Shown here in pieces: positions 54,934 through 63,288 of a stretch of 64,000 nt of DNA. Source of the stretch: Desulfitobacterium dehalogenans ATCC 51507 (lineage in GTDB: Bacteria; Bacillota; Desulfitobacteriia; Desulfitobacteriales; Desulfitobacteriaceae); assembly GCF_000243155.2 (NCBI RefSeq), contig NC_018017.1:3968001-4032000 (forward strand), in the 5' to 3' direction. A program made the position numbers and the translations under genes. How positions within the stretch are numbered: the first letter of the stretch is position 1; each line of letters begins with the position of its first letter. Under the pieces are notes generated by a model. It was not told the origin of the DNA, made no database searches, and saw only the letters and a list, made by a program, of their open reading frames with translations.

Positions 54934-56337
54934 TTAGAGAAAGAAAAGCCAGGTTACTATCCCAAAGAGGGGAAGCAGAATGCAGAAACTATACACCATA
55001 TAGCCAAAAAAGCTGGGCATTTTTACTCCGGATTCTTCAGCAATAGAACGGACCATGAAGTTAGGTGCATTGCCGATATAGGTGACCGCTCCGAAGAACA
55101 CTGATCCGGCAGAAATCGCCAGAAGATATAAGGGCTTGTCGACTAAGAACTGAGCCACTGCAGGCGCTTCAGCCATACCGGGATAGAATTGACCTAAAGC
55201 GGTACTAAAGAAGGTCAGATACGTTGGAGCATTGTCAAGAAAGCTGGATAATGCTCCGGTAATCCAGAAATATTGTGCCGGCTCTTTTACTGCTGCGGTA
55301 ATAAACGACAAAGCTCCGGATTCTCCAGCCTTCAGAATCGCTAAAGCAGGAGCCATGGTGACAAAGATTCCGAAGAAGAGATAAACAATCTCCAGGATGG
55401 GTCCCCAAGAGTATTCGTTTTCCTCACGAACTGCTTTAGATGTGATTTTCATAGAGATAACCATAATAGCCACAAGAACCAGATTACGAATGACATCCTG
55501 CCAGCCAAGATGAACCCCTAAAATAGATACTTCGCTCATCTTAACATAACCACTGAAAAGAATAACACCAATAATTGCGGCTAATAGAATAAAGTTTTGA
55601 GCACCTAGTATTTCTAACTTTTTTCCTGACGTTGAACCTCCACTGGAGATGTCTCGGGTTACAATCCCATCATCAGAGGATGAAGCAAAGGCTAAGCTTC
55701 CTTCTTTTTGTTCTTTAGCCAGATAGTATTTATCAAAAGCAATATAAATGAGTAATAGCCCGGCCAGCACGACAAACATGGGTGCAATGAGACGTAAAGT
55801 CCAAAAGAAGGGGACTCCATGTAAAAAGCCCAGGAAAAGCGGCGGATCCCCTAATGGGGTCAATGCTCCTCCTACGTTGGCAACCATAAAAATAAAGAAC
55901 ACCACCATAAAAGCCTTATACTTACGATCCTTATTCACACGCAAGAATGGGCGGATCAATAGCATAGCCGCTCCTGTGGTTCCCATCCATGAGGCAACTA
56001 TAGCCCCGATACTCAGGAACCCGGCATTGACCCAAGTTGTTCCCTTTAAGGATGTGCGAACTAAAATTCCACCACCGACCGTAAATAAAGACCCGATGAG
56101 AATGATAAAGGGAACGTAATCGGCTATCAGTAAATGGAGCAACTCATCAACACCTTGTTTCCCATTAACTACGATCAGTGGAACAGCAAGTAATGCTGCC
56201 CAGGCAGCTGACACTTTCCCAAAATGATGATGCCAAAATTTCGGAAACAGAACAGGTCCGAGGGCAATGGACAACAACATACCGACAAAAGGAATGACTG
56301 AATATAATGGTAATAACGTTCCTAAAGAATGTTCCAT
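54934..56337 (-). CDS. NhaD/CitMHS-type sodium:proton antiporter-like permease
   Basis: 467 residues with about eleven to twelve hydrophobic helices in the ion transporter superfamily. The conserved VGGALTPLGDPPLFLGFLHG and the later LSSFLDNAPTYLTFFSTALG segments match CitMHS_2-type antiporters. It may exchange Na+ or carry an organic anion. GGAGG precedes the ATG. It lies between ABC fragments 1 and 2, isolated from the TRAP genes by the second remnant. Confidence 0.85.
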   Translation of the reverse strand: MEHSLGTLLPLYSVIPFVGMLLSIALGPVLFPKFWHHHFGKVSAAWAALLAVPLIVVNGKQGVDELLHLLIADYVPFIILIGSLFTVGGGILVRTSLKGTTWVNAGFLSIGAIVASWMGTTGAAMLLIRPFLRVNKDRKYKAFMVVFFIFMVANVGGALTPLGDPPLFLGFLHGVPFFWTLRLIAPMFVVLAGLLLIYIAFDKYYLAKEQKEGSLAFASSSDDGIVTRDISSGGSTSGKKLEILGAQNFILLAAIIGVILFSGYVKMSEVSILGVHLGWQDVIRNLVLVAIMVISMKITSKAVREENEYSWGPILEIVYLFFGIFVTMAPALAILKAGESGALSFITAAVKEPAQYFWITGALSSFLDNAPTYLTFFSTALGQFYPGMAEAPAVAQFLVDKPLYLLAISAGSVFFGAVTYIGNAPNFMVRSIAEESGVKMPSFFGYMVYSFCILLPLFGIVTWLFFL

Positions 56338-56345
56338 TTTTCCTC

Positions 56346-56601
56346 CTTACATCGTGGTAGGTGAGGGTGGTGCCTCTTTCGAGAGGGGAGCGTCAACGGA
56401 TTTCCATCGCCCGCGCCACTTTAAAGGACGCCCCCACCGTCATTCCCGATGAGGCTACCGCCAATGTGGATCCAGAAACAAAAGTCGATTGCAGGAGGCC
56501 ATCGTCGAAATGACCAAAAATCAAACCATCATCATGATCATCCGGCGGGGCAACCATGAACAGCTTATGACCGAAGGAGGGCTTGGACCGGCTGTTTGAG
56601 G
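56346..56601 (+). pseudogene. ABC exporter ATPase fragment, copy 2 (heavily decayed)
   Basis: The plus strand matches the same ATPase as copies 1 and 3, from GTAGGTGAGGGTGG through the ACGGATTTCCATCGCCCGCG block, the Walker B codons (GATGAGGCTACCGCCAATGT), and a shortened tail. It has frameshifts, a deletion of the H-loop-to-tail stretch and substitutions, and is not translatable. It lies between the antiporter and the GlcG/HbpS-like gene. Confidence 0.85.
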
Positions 56602-56615
56602 CGTCTTGAAACCAT

Positions 56616-57035
56616 TTATTCTAATATTTCTTGAATAATGAAGCTGACTGCTTTATCCGCTAATTCTTGATCGTCCTTCGGATGCCGTCCACTAATCCCC
56701 ACTGCTCCAATCAATTCATTGATTAAGACAATCGGAGTGCCCCCTGGCATAGCCGTGAGACATGAATCACAAAAATAATTAATATTCAGCTGTTCTTCGA
56801 AAAGACGTTTATCAAAAGCTTCAGTTGTCGTTCCCATTCTGGCGGCAGTATAGGCCTTATTCTTTGCCAACTCTATACTGCGCAATGGCGCACCGTCCAT
56901 CTTTGAAAAAAACATTAAAAAACCATGGTTATCGTAAACAGCTATGCTTATAGGAGGTTTGCCATCTGATAGAGCTATTTGCACTATCTGGTGAGTTATG
57001 GTATTTACAATGTCCAGAGATAAAACCCGCTTCAA
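56616..57035 (-). CDS. GlcG/HbpS-like (DUF336) protein
   Basis: 139 residues with the family core: SIAVYDNHGFLMFFSKMDGA, NKAYTAARMG, PGGTPIVLINELIGAVGISG and DQELADKAV. Related proteins bind heme or act with uptake and catabolic operons; here the role is unknown. TTG at 57035 has GGAGGGG six bases upstream and is chosen over an earlier reading. It starts 24 bases after the TRAP permease and is probably cotranscribed. Confidence 0.88.
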   Translation of the reverse strand: MKRVLSLDIVNTITHQIVQIALSDGKPPISIAVYDNHGFLMFFSKMDGAPLRSIELAKNKAYTAARMGTTTEAFDKRLFEEQLNINYFCDSCLTAMPGGTPIVLINELIGAVGISGRHPKDDQELADKAVSFIIQEILE

Positions 57036-57059
57036 ATGTATCCCCTCCTTTTGCACTCT

Positions 57060-58934
57060 TTAATTCATTAATGAGGGAAGCCATAAAGAAATCTCTGGTA
57101 TATAGGTAACCAGTAAAAGGATAACTATCATGCCCAAGATAAGAGGAATAGCTGGGCGAACAATTTCTTCTATCCTTACTTTTGATATTCCGGAAGCAAC
57201 GAACAGGTTAACTCCAACCGGCGGTGTTATGAAACCAATCGCTAAATTGACAACCATGATCACTCCAAATTGTATAGGATCTACACCGAGCTGCAGGACC
57301 ATGGGCAATAAAATCGGGGTTAAAATGATGATCGCCGCAAGTGCCTCCATAACCATTCCTACAAAGAGAAGGAATATGTTAATCAATAACAATACGACAA
57401 ATTTATTCGTACTGATGCCCAGAACTATAGCTGCAACGGCCTCGGCGACTCTCTCTATAGTGATAAATCGTCCAAAGATTGTAGCCATAGCCATAAGAAT
57501 GATGATCACTGCGGTGGTAGAACCTGATTCAACAAGACAATTGTATATATCCTTGAATTTTAAATCACGGTAAACACACAGCCCAATGATCAAACCGTAA
57601 GTTACAGAAACAGCTGCAGCTTCCGTAGGAGTCATATATCCTCCATAAATGCCGCCCAAAATAATAACAGGTACGACTAAGGCTAATTTGGCATCCCAGG
57701 CGGCTCGAAATACTGCCTTGATATCGATCCGATCTTTATTGCCTTTCCAACCATTTTTCTTTGAGGTCCTATAAGCCAAGATCATTAAAACGATACCGAT
57801 GAGAATTCCAGGAATAATACCCGCAATAAACAGTTTTCCAACCGATTGTTGGCCGACAACGCCGTAAATAACAAAGGGATTACTTGGCGGAATAATAACA
57901 CCAATCGATCCGGCTGCAGCTACTATTGCGGCACTAAAAGCAACACTATATCCCTGCCTTTTCATTTCAGGTATCATCATAGTTCCTACTGCAGCAACCG
58001 TCGCCGGCCCGGAGCCACTTATTGCGGCAAAGAACATACAGGTAATAACCGTTACTAAAGCTAATCCTCCCGGGAAGAAACCTACTAATTCATTCCCTAG
58101 ATTTAGCAGCCTTCTTAACAAGCCTCCGCTTCCCATGATAACTCCCGCAGCTACAAAAAACGGTATGGCCATAATAGGAAAACTGTCAATACCGTTAAAC
58201 GCTGCCTGGGAAAAATAATCTAAAGGTATAGCTTGAGTGTTTATTGTTGTGACTAAAGTGGCAATTCCCAAACTAAATGCAATAGGTACGCCCATTATTA
58301 TCAGTAATATAAAGTAAACGAATAACAAAAGAGTAGCATTGATATTCTCAATCAAAAAAATAGGTAAAAACAGTATAATAGTAATAGCTATACTGAGTAA
58401 AATCGATTTAAAACTCATTCGTTTGATATCTTCAATAACGTTTTGCAGGGTTCTAAAAAACATTAGGCTAATTCCTAAGGGAACGGCCAAATAGGGTATG
58501 TACATAGGAATTCCCATTGCCGGAGTAACCTGATGATTTGTAACTTGCATAGTTATAGTGGCTATTCCGCCTTTAATCAGAATATAAAATAAAACAAAAG
58601 TTAATAATGAACTAACTAAATTCAAAACTTGATTCAGAGAAGCAGGTAAATTCCTAATAACAGCATCCACGTTAATATTGGCTCTTTTTTTAATAACCAG
58701 AGCAGCTCCAATATAGGAGACCCAAATAAAAGTATACCTTGCTAACTCTTCCGACCATACACCAATATTGGCAATATCGGCAAATGTCAATACGTAACGA
58801 TTAATAACCTGTAAGGTAATCAACATTGTAAAGAATAAAAAACCGGCGACTATGGCAACTTCTTCAAATCTTTGATCAAGTACTTTTAAAAATCCCGAAA
58901 AGGTTTTACTTTGTTGAGCTTCTTCTTTGATCAT
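57060..58934 (-). CDS. TRAP transporter fused DctQ-DctM permease
   Basis: About 624 residues. The N-terminal part (about 1-180) is the four-helix DctQ small permease, with SEELARYTFIWVSYIGAA. The C-terminal part (about 195-624) is the DctM large permease with its multiple helices, including FAAISGSGPATVAAVG and PPSNPFVIYGVV. It imports an organic acid or similar anion using the ion gradient together with the adjacent binding protein. GGAGG lies upstream of the ATG at 58934. Confidence 0.93.
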   Translation of the reverse strand: MIKEEAQQSKTFSGFLKVLDQRFEEVAIVAGFLFFTMLITLQVINRYVLTFADIANIGVWSEELARYTFIWVSYIGAALVIKKRANINVDAVIRNLPASLNQVLNLVSSLLTFVLFYILIKGGIATITMQVTNHQVTPAMGIPMYIPYLAVPLGISLMFFRTLQNVIEDIKRMSFKSILLSIAITIILFLPIFLIENINATLLLFVYFILLIIMGVPIAFSLGIATLVTTINTQAIPLDYFSQAAFNGIDSFPIMAIPFFVAAGVIMGSGGLLRRLLNLGNELVGFFPGGLALVTVITCMFFAAISGSGPATVAAVGTMMIPEMKRQGYSVAFSAAIVAAAGSIGVIIPPSNPFVIYGVVGQQSVGKLFIAGIIPGILIGIVLMILAYRTSKKNGWKGNKDRIDIKAVFRAAWDAKLALVVPVIILGGIYGGYMTPTEAAAVSVTYGLIIGLCVYRDLKFKDIYNCLVESGSTTAVIIILMAMATIFGRFITIERVAEAVAAIVLGISTNKFVVLLLINIFLLFVGMVMEALAAIIILTPILLPMVLQLGVDPIQFGVIMVVNLAIGFITPPVGVNLFVASGISKVRIEEIVRPAIPLILGMIVILLLVTYIPEISLWLPSLMN

Positions 58935-59000
58935 AATGATACAGTCCTCCATTTATCATTCCATTTGAAGGTCAATATAGTATAATTCGGAGATAATTTT

Positions 59001-59039
59001 GGAGGATTCCTTCATTAATAAAGGTAGAAGGGATCCTCC
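59001..59039 (-). promoter_or_regulatory. Hairpin between dctP-like and TRAP permease genes
   Basis: The arms GGAGGATTCCTT / AAGGGATCCTCC form an imperfect 12-bp stem without a T run. Such hairpins often protect the upstream dctP message and lower downstream expression. Confidence 0.55.
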
Positions 59040-59063
59040 ATTGAATCAATCCATTATGACAAT

Positions 59064-60128
59064 TTATTGAAAAATGTCTTCCTTGGTTTTGCCAATTGTT
59101 TTTAGAACAAGGTCGACATATTCCGGATCCGCTTTACCTTTAACTACAAATTCGTCCCAGACCGGTTTAACGCTCTCTTTCCATTGCTTCATCTCGTCAG
59201 AAGTAGGCTCATAAATCTTTATACCAAAATTCTTGAAGTTCTCTTTGGCTTCTTCCTCCTTAACATTAGCCAGCTCTCTTTGCCATTGAACCGCTTCTTT
59301 ACCTGCATCTAATATTGCCTTTTGCAATTCTGGGCTTAACCCGTCAAAAATCTTTTTGTTCATGACCAGAATGTCAGAGCTGTAATTATAATTTATTTCG
59401 CTCGCAAACTTCAAAACCTCCTGGTGCTTTGTTTCCCAAAGCAAACCATAGGAGTTCCCCTCACCGTCAACGGTTTTTTGCTGAAGTGCAGTATAAACTT
59501 CAGTCCATCCTATAGGAGTAGGATTAGCACCCCATGCCTTATAATCGGCTTGCTCAACCGGGGAGTTCGTGGTTCTTACCTTAAGACTTTTCATATCTCC
59601 AGGTAATTTAACTTCTCTTTCATTATTAACAAATTGACGGAAGCCATAATCCGGATACATTACAACCTTAAAACCGGATTTTTCGAGTTCCAAAGATGCT
59701 AATTGACCTGGCTCACCGTCTACGGCTTTGTAAACATCTTCTTTAGTTTGGAAAATATAGGGCAAATCCCAAGCTGTAAAAATGTTGGTGAAGCTCGACA
59801 TGTTTGGGGTGGATGAACCGCCAAATTCAATGGTTCCTTGCTGTGCGGCTTCGACCCCTTCGCGGTCATTGCCAAGAACACCATTATTAAATACATCAAC
59901 TACAATTTGTCCATTTGTTTTTTCCTTAACCAATTCCGCAAATTTAACATACCCTTGGGAAACAGGATGATTATCTGATTTGGTTTGTGTCAAACGCATT
60001 TTCATTGCTTTTTGCTCGTTTCCGGATCCTGCATTATCACTGGATGCTTTAGCACCACAACCAACTAATGAAAGTCCAGCAACTAACGCGACAACAACTA
60101 GTTTCCTTAAAAATATACCTTTTTGCAT
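59064..60128 (-). CDS. TRAP transporter substrate-binding lipoprotein (DctP family)
   Basis: 354 residues: a signal peptide with lipobox LSLVGC, then a DctP fold (KFAELVKEKTNGQIVVDVF, GWTEVYTALQQKTVDGEGNS). The ligand arginine position is likely in the VRTTNSP segment. It delivers the solute to the fused permease encoded next. GGAGGG precedes the ATG. The substrate is not assigned. Confidence 0.93.
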   Translation of the reverse strand: MQKGIFLRKLVVVALVAGLSLVGCGAKASSDNAGSGNEQKAMKMRLTQTKSDNHPVSQGYVKFAELVKEKTNGQIVVDVFNNGVLGNDREGVEAAQQGTIEFGGSSTPNMSSFTNIFTAWDLPYIFQTKEDVYKAVDGEPGQLASLELEKSGFKVVMYPDYGFRQFVNNEREVKLPGDMKSLKVRTTNSPVEQADYKAWGANPTPIGWTEVYTALQQKTVDGEGNSYGLLWETKHQEVLKFASEINYNYSSDILVMNKKIFDGLSPELQKAILDAGKEAVQWQRELANVKEEEAKENFKNFGIKIYEPTSDEMKQWKESVKPVWDEFVVKGKADPEYVDLVLKTIGKTKEDIFQ

Positions 60129-60324
60129 TATAGTCCCTCCTTAAAATGTTTCATTTTTTTGTTCTTTCAGATTTTATGGAGTTTTAGGTTTTGTTAAAAT
60201 TTGCATTTACTAAATCATTATAGTGTCTTCCCCCCATTCATTTTGGAATTCATTTAGTGAAGGTTCGCTCTATCTCAAAGAAGCCTGCTTTCTTCCCTAA
60301 ACTTCGAAACTTACCTTAACTTAT

Positions 60325-60425
60325 CTAGCCGTCAAATAAAGCAACATCTTTGATTCTTAAACCTAAAATACTGCTGCGATAAGGAACAAAGTTCGAGAGT
60401 AAAAACCTGCCATAAGGCATATCAA
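60325..60425. repeat. Mosaic of duplicated gene scraps
   Basis: 60325-60366 repeats the last codons of the AA_synth gene (60951-60990). 60374-60422 repeats 63600-63648 inside the MFS gene (codons for [13 protein letters not shown]). The joined pieces end where the third ABC remnant begins. This is direct evidence of local duplication and rejoining. Confidence 0.85.
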
Positions 60426-60907
60426 AATGTCTATTTGTTCAACGATACGATTCTTAACAATATTCGTTTCGGAAAACCGGATGCCACTCTGGAGGAAGTG
60501 CGGGAGGCAGCGAAAAAAGGCCCGCTGCGACGACTTTATTATGATGCTTCCGGAAGGATATGACACCACGGTAGGTGAGGGTGACGCCACCCTTTCGGGA
60601 GGGGCGAGTCAACGGATTTCCATCGCCCGCGCTATTTTAAAGGACGCCCCCATCGTCATTCTCGATGAAGCGACCGCCAATGTGGACCCGGAAAATGAAA
60701 GCCGGTTGCATGAGGCCATCGCTACAGATGACTAAAAACAAAACCATCATCATGATCGCCCACCGCTTGAAAACCGTACGCGGCGCTGATCATATTTTGG
60801 TATTGGATAAGGGAAAGATCGTCCAGTGGGGCAGTCATGAACAGCTCATGGCCGAGGGAGGGCTGTATGCCGACTTTATCGGCATGCGGGCAGCGGCCGT
60901 CGGTTAG
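60426..60907 (+). pseudogene. ABC exporter ATPase fragment, copy 3 (frameshifted)
   Basis: The longest remnant of the three. It starts within the NBD ([20 protein letters not shown]), goes through [19 protein letters not shown], Walker B, H-loop and the same tail as copy 1. An extra base in the GAAAAAAGGCCC run near 60515 and another frame change near 60720 break it. No Walker A or transmembrane region remains. From about 60628 it is nearly the same sequence as copy 1. Confidence 0.9.
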
Positions 60908-60943
60908 AAGCTGGGCCGGAAGGGGCTTGAATCAAGACCTTAC

Positions 60944-61543
60944 TCATCTCTGGCCGTCAAATAAAGCAACATCTTTAATTCTTAAACCTGGAATTCTCGC
61001 ATTGGGTCTGGGAGTATCCGTCACGACACCAATAACCACCATTTCATCTCGCCTCGGTGCTCCAGGAACATTAACCGAAATCGTATCCCAATGGGTACAA
61101 ACAAAAGCTGCATCTTTATAGCCGATTGGAATATCCAGTGTATCATTCATGACGCCAACTTTGGCATTGCTCATCATAATGGCCAACCCACCATTAGTTT
61201 CGTCCCGGAACGATTTGCCAAAGCCTTTATCCGGATATCTAACGTGCAATACTGCCGCTGCATGTTCTGCTTCCCCGTCTTCACCGACCAAGCATCCTTT
61301 ACCGATGCCTTCAACTTCCTCCGGTTTGATTCCCAAAGCATTTCTTGCTTTAGCAGCAAGTACAGCACCCAAACAATCACCAATTTCGGTTAATTCACTC
61401 AGATCATCTTTATATTGACCTGCCACTGGATTCTTGATTACTGCCATCGCTACTGCTTTTCTAGCCGGCTTTTCCAACAAAATACCTTCCCAATAGGTTT
61501 CTTCAACCCATGTCATCATTTTTATAATCTTTAAATTTTGCAT
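60944..61543 (-). CDS. AA_synth (DUF1185) family protein
   Basis: 199 residues of the amino acid synthesis family (PF06684): PVAGQYKDDLSELTEIG near the N-terminus, GLVGEDGEAEHAAAVLHVRYPDKGF-type core, and GYKDAAFVCTHWDTISVN. The activity is not settled; members often sit beside amide or amino acid catabolic genes. GGAGG precedes the ATG. It follows the amidohydrolase gene by 30 bases. Its 3' end is copied twice elsewhere in the window. Confidence 0.87.
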   Translation of the reverse strand: MQNLKIIKMMTWVEETYWEGILLEKPARKAVAMAVIKNPVAGQYKDDLSELTEIGDCLGAVLAAKARNALGIKPEEVEGIGKGCLVGEDGEAEHAAAVLHVRYPDKGFGKSFRDETNGGLAIMMSNAKVGVMNDTLDIPIGYKDAAFVCTHWDTISVNVPGAPRRDEMVVIGVVTDTPRPNARIPGLRIKDVALFDGQR

Positions 61544-61573
61544 TGTCTTAATTCCTCCGTAATTACTTGCACA

Positions 61574-63244
61574 TTAAAAACGCTGATAAACAATCTCTCC
61601 GCCAATTATGGTTAAATCAACTTGTATGTCTTTAATATCTCGTGGAGCAATTTTGTAAGGATCTTCAGAAAGAACCACAAAGTCGGCTAATTTACCGATT
61701 TCTATAGAACCCTTAATATTCTCTTCAAAAACAAGATAAGCTCCATTTATCGTTACAGCTTTTAATGCTTCTGTTAAACTAATGGCTTGCTCCGGCCCTT
61801 GAGTATCACCACTCATGGTTTCCCGGACTACTGATGTACAGACTAGTCCTAAAGGAGATACCGGTGTTAGAGGACTATCACCGTGTAACCCAAAGGTAAT
61901 TCCACGATTTAGTGCAGATTTCATGGGATTAAGCCGGGCAGCCCTTTTTGGTCCAAGATATATATCACGGTACTGGTCCCCGAAATAATAGGTATGGGCC
62001 GGATAGAACGTAACATTAAGCCCTAATTTGGCGATACGATCTAGCTGATCTTCAGTGGCCAGTTTACAATGTTCAATACGGTGCCGGTGATTAGCTCGAG
62101 GCAGTCTAGTTAAGGCTGATTCAAACGCTTCAATCACTGATTCAATTTCCCGATCCCCAATAGCATGAACAGCAATTTGGAAACCAGCTTTATGGTATTT
62201 AAATATTACTTCATTAAGTTTTTCCTGGGGAAAAAGTAAGTTTCCTTTATTCGAAGGATCGCCTAGGTAAGGTTCAAACAGCGCAGCTGTTTGGGTAGGC
62301 AGGGAACCTCCTGCAATGATTTTAACCGGTCCAATTTTTAGCCGATCATCGCCACAACCGCTGCATACTCCCAGTTCAGAAAGGTCTGCCCCTTTGCTCA
62401 ATAGCATTTCAAATAGTTCGTAGTAGGTCATTGCCGTTACCCTAACTGACAGTTCATTGTCTGATATGACTTGATTATACGCTATTAATTCGTTAGGATC
62501 TAAGCCACCAAGACATGCTTCCTGAATAGAGGTAACTCCTGCCTTCAGATAGATCTCGTTACACTTTCGTAAACCATTGACTAAGTCAGCCAGTGTTCTG
62601 GGGGGTATTTTCTTCATAACCATGGCTGTGGCCGGAACTTTAGCTAAATTACCCGTAGGTTCTCCATTGGCATCATGTATTATTTCACCCCCTACAGGTG
62701 ATGGAGTATCTCTGGTAATACCCGCCATCTCTAAAGCCAAACTATTAGCAGTGCCAAAGTGACCGGCGGAAAAACAGTGAACAAATACCGGATGGTTTGG
62801 GGCAACCTTATCTAAATCCCAACGATTGGGATGTCTTTTTTCAGCTAACCTGGCACAATCATAACCCCAGCCAACAATCCATGTTCCTTCCGGAGTGTTT
62901 TCAGCACATTGTTTAATTCTGGTTTGTATGTCTTCAATAGAGTGAGTGTTTAAATAAAATAAATCGACTAATGAAAGGGTTGATGCATACATCGACATAT
63001 GGGTATGGGATTCAATAAAACCGGGAAGCAATGTTTTCCCTTTAAGGTCAAGTATCTCTGTTTGCAAACTGCAAAATTGGTTAATTTCAGCATTACTCCC
63101 TACTCCGATGATTTTACCATTTTTAATAGCTATTGCTTCAGCCTGAGGTTGTTTAGGATTCATAGTCATCACATTGGCATTAATAACAACTTGATCTGCG
63201 CTTAATTTATTCAGTTTTCTCAGTAGTAACTCCTTATTTAACAT
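61574..63244 (-). CDS. Amidohydrolase family (YtcJ-like) metal-dependent hydrolase
   Basis: 556 residues. The metal-binding FIESHTHMSM is near residue 79, with later IAVHAIGDREIESVIEAF, HRIEHCKLA and the FGLHGDSPLTP Asp, as in amidohydrolase_3 proteins. It is predicted cytoplasmic, with an amide or N-acyl substrate. GGGAG precedes the ATG. It is probably cotranscribed with the MFS carrier gene upstream and the AA_synth gene downstream. Confidence 0.9.
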   Translation of the reverse strand: MLNKELLLRKLNKLSADQVVINANVMTMNPKQPQAEAIAIKNGKIIGVGSNAEINQFCSLQTEILDLKGKTLLPGFIESHTHMSMYASTLSLVDLFYLNTHSIEDIQTRIKQCAENTPEGTWIVGWGYDCARLAEKRHPNRWDLDKVAPNHPVFVHCFSAGHFGTANSLALEMAGITRDTPSPVGGEIIHDANGEPTGNLAKVPATAMVMKKIPPRTLADLVNGLRKCNEIYLKAGVTSIQEACLGGLDPNELIAYNQVISDNELSVRVTAMTYYELFEMLLSKGADLSELGVCSGCGDDRLKIGPVKIIAGGSLPTQTAALFEPYLGDPSNKGNLLFPQEKLNEVIFKYHKAGFQIAVHAIGDREIESVIEAFESALTRLPRANHRHRIEHCKLATEDQLDRIAKLGLNVTFYPAHTYYFGDQYRDIYLGPKRAARLNPMKSALNRGITFGLHGDSPLTPVSPLGLVCTSVVRETMSGDTQGPEQAISLTEALKAVTINGAYLVFEENIKGSIEIGKLADFVVLSEDPYKIAPRDIKDIQVDLTIIGGEIVYQRF

Positions 63245-63288
63245 GACCTATTCTCCCTCTCTGTATTTGGAGTATATTAACATTGTAA

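Noticed and set aside
60363-60590. 75-residue minus-strand ORF containing [13 protein letters not shown]
   Set aside because: It is a chance fusion of the duplicated MFS scrap with antisense sequence of the ABC remnant, not a functional gene.
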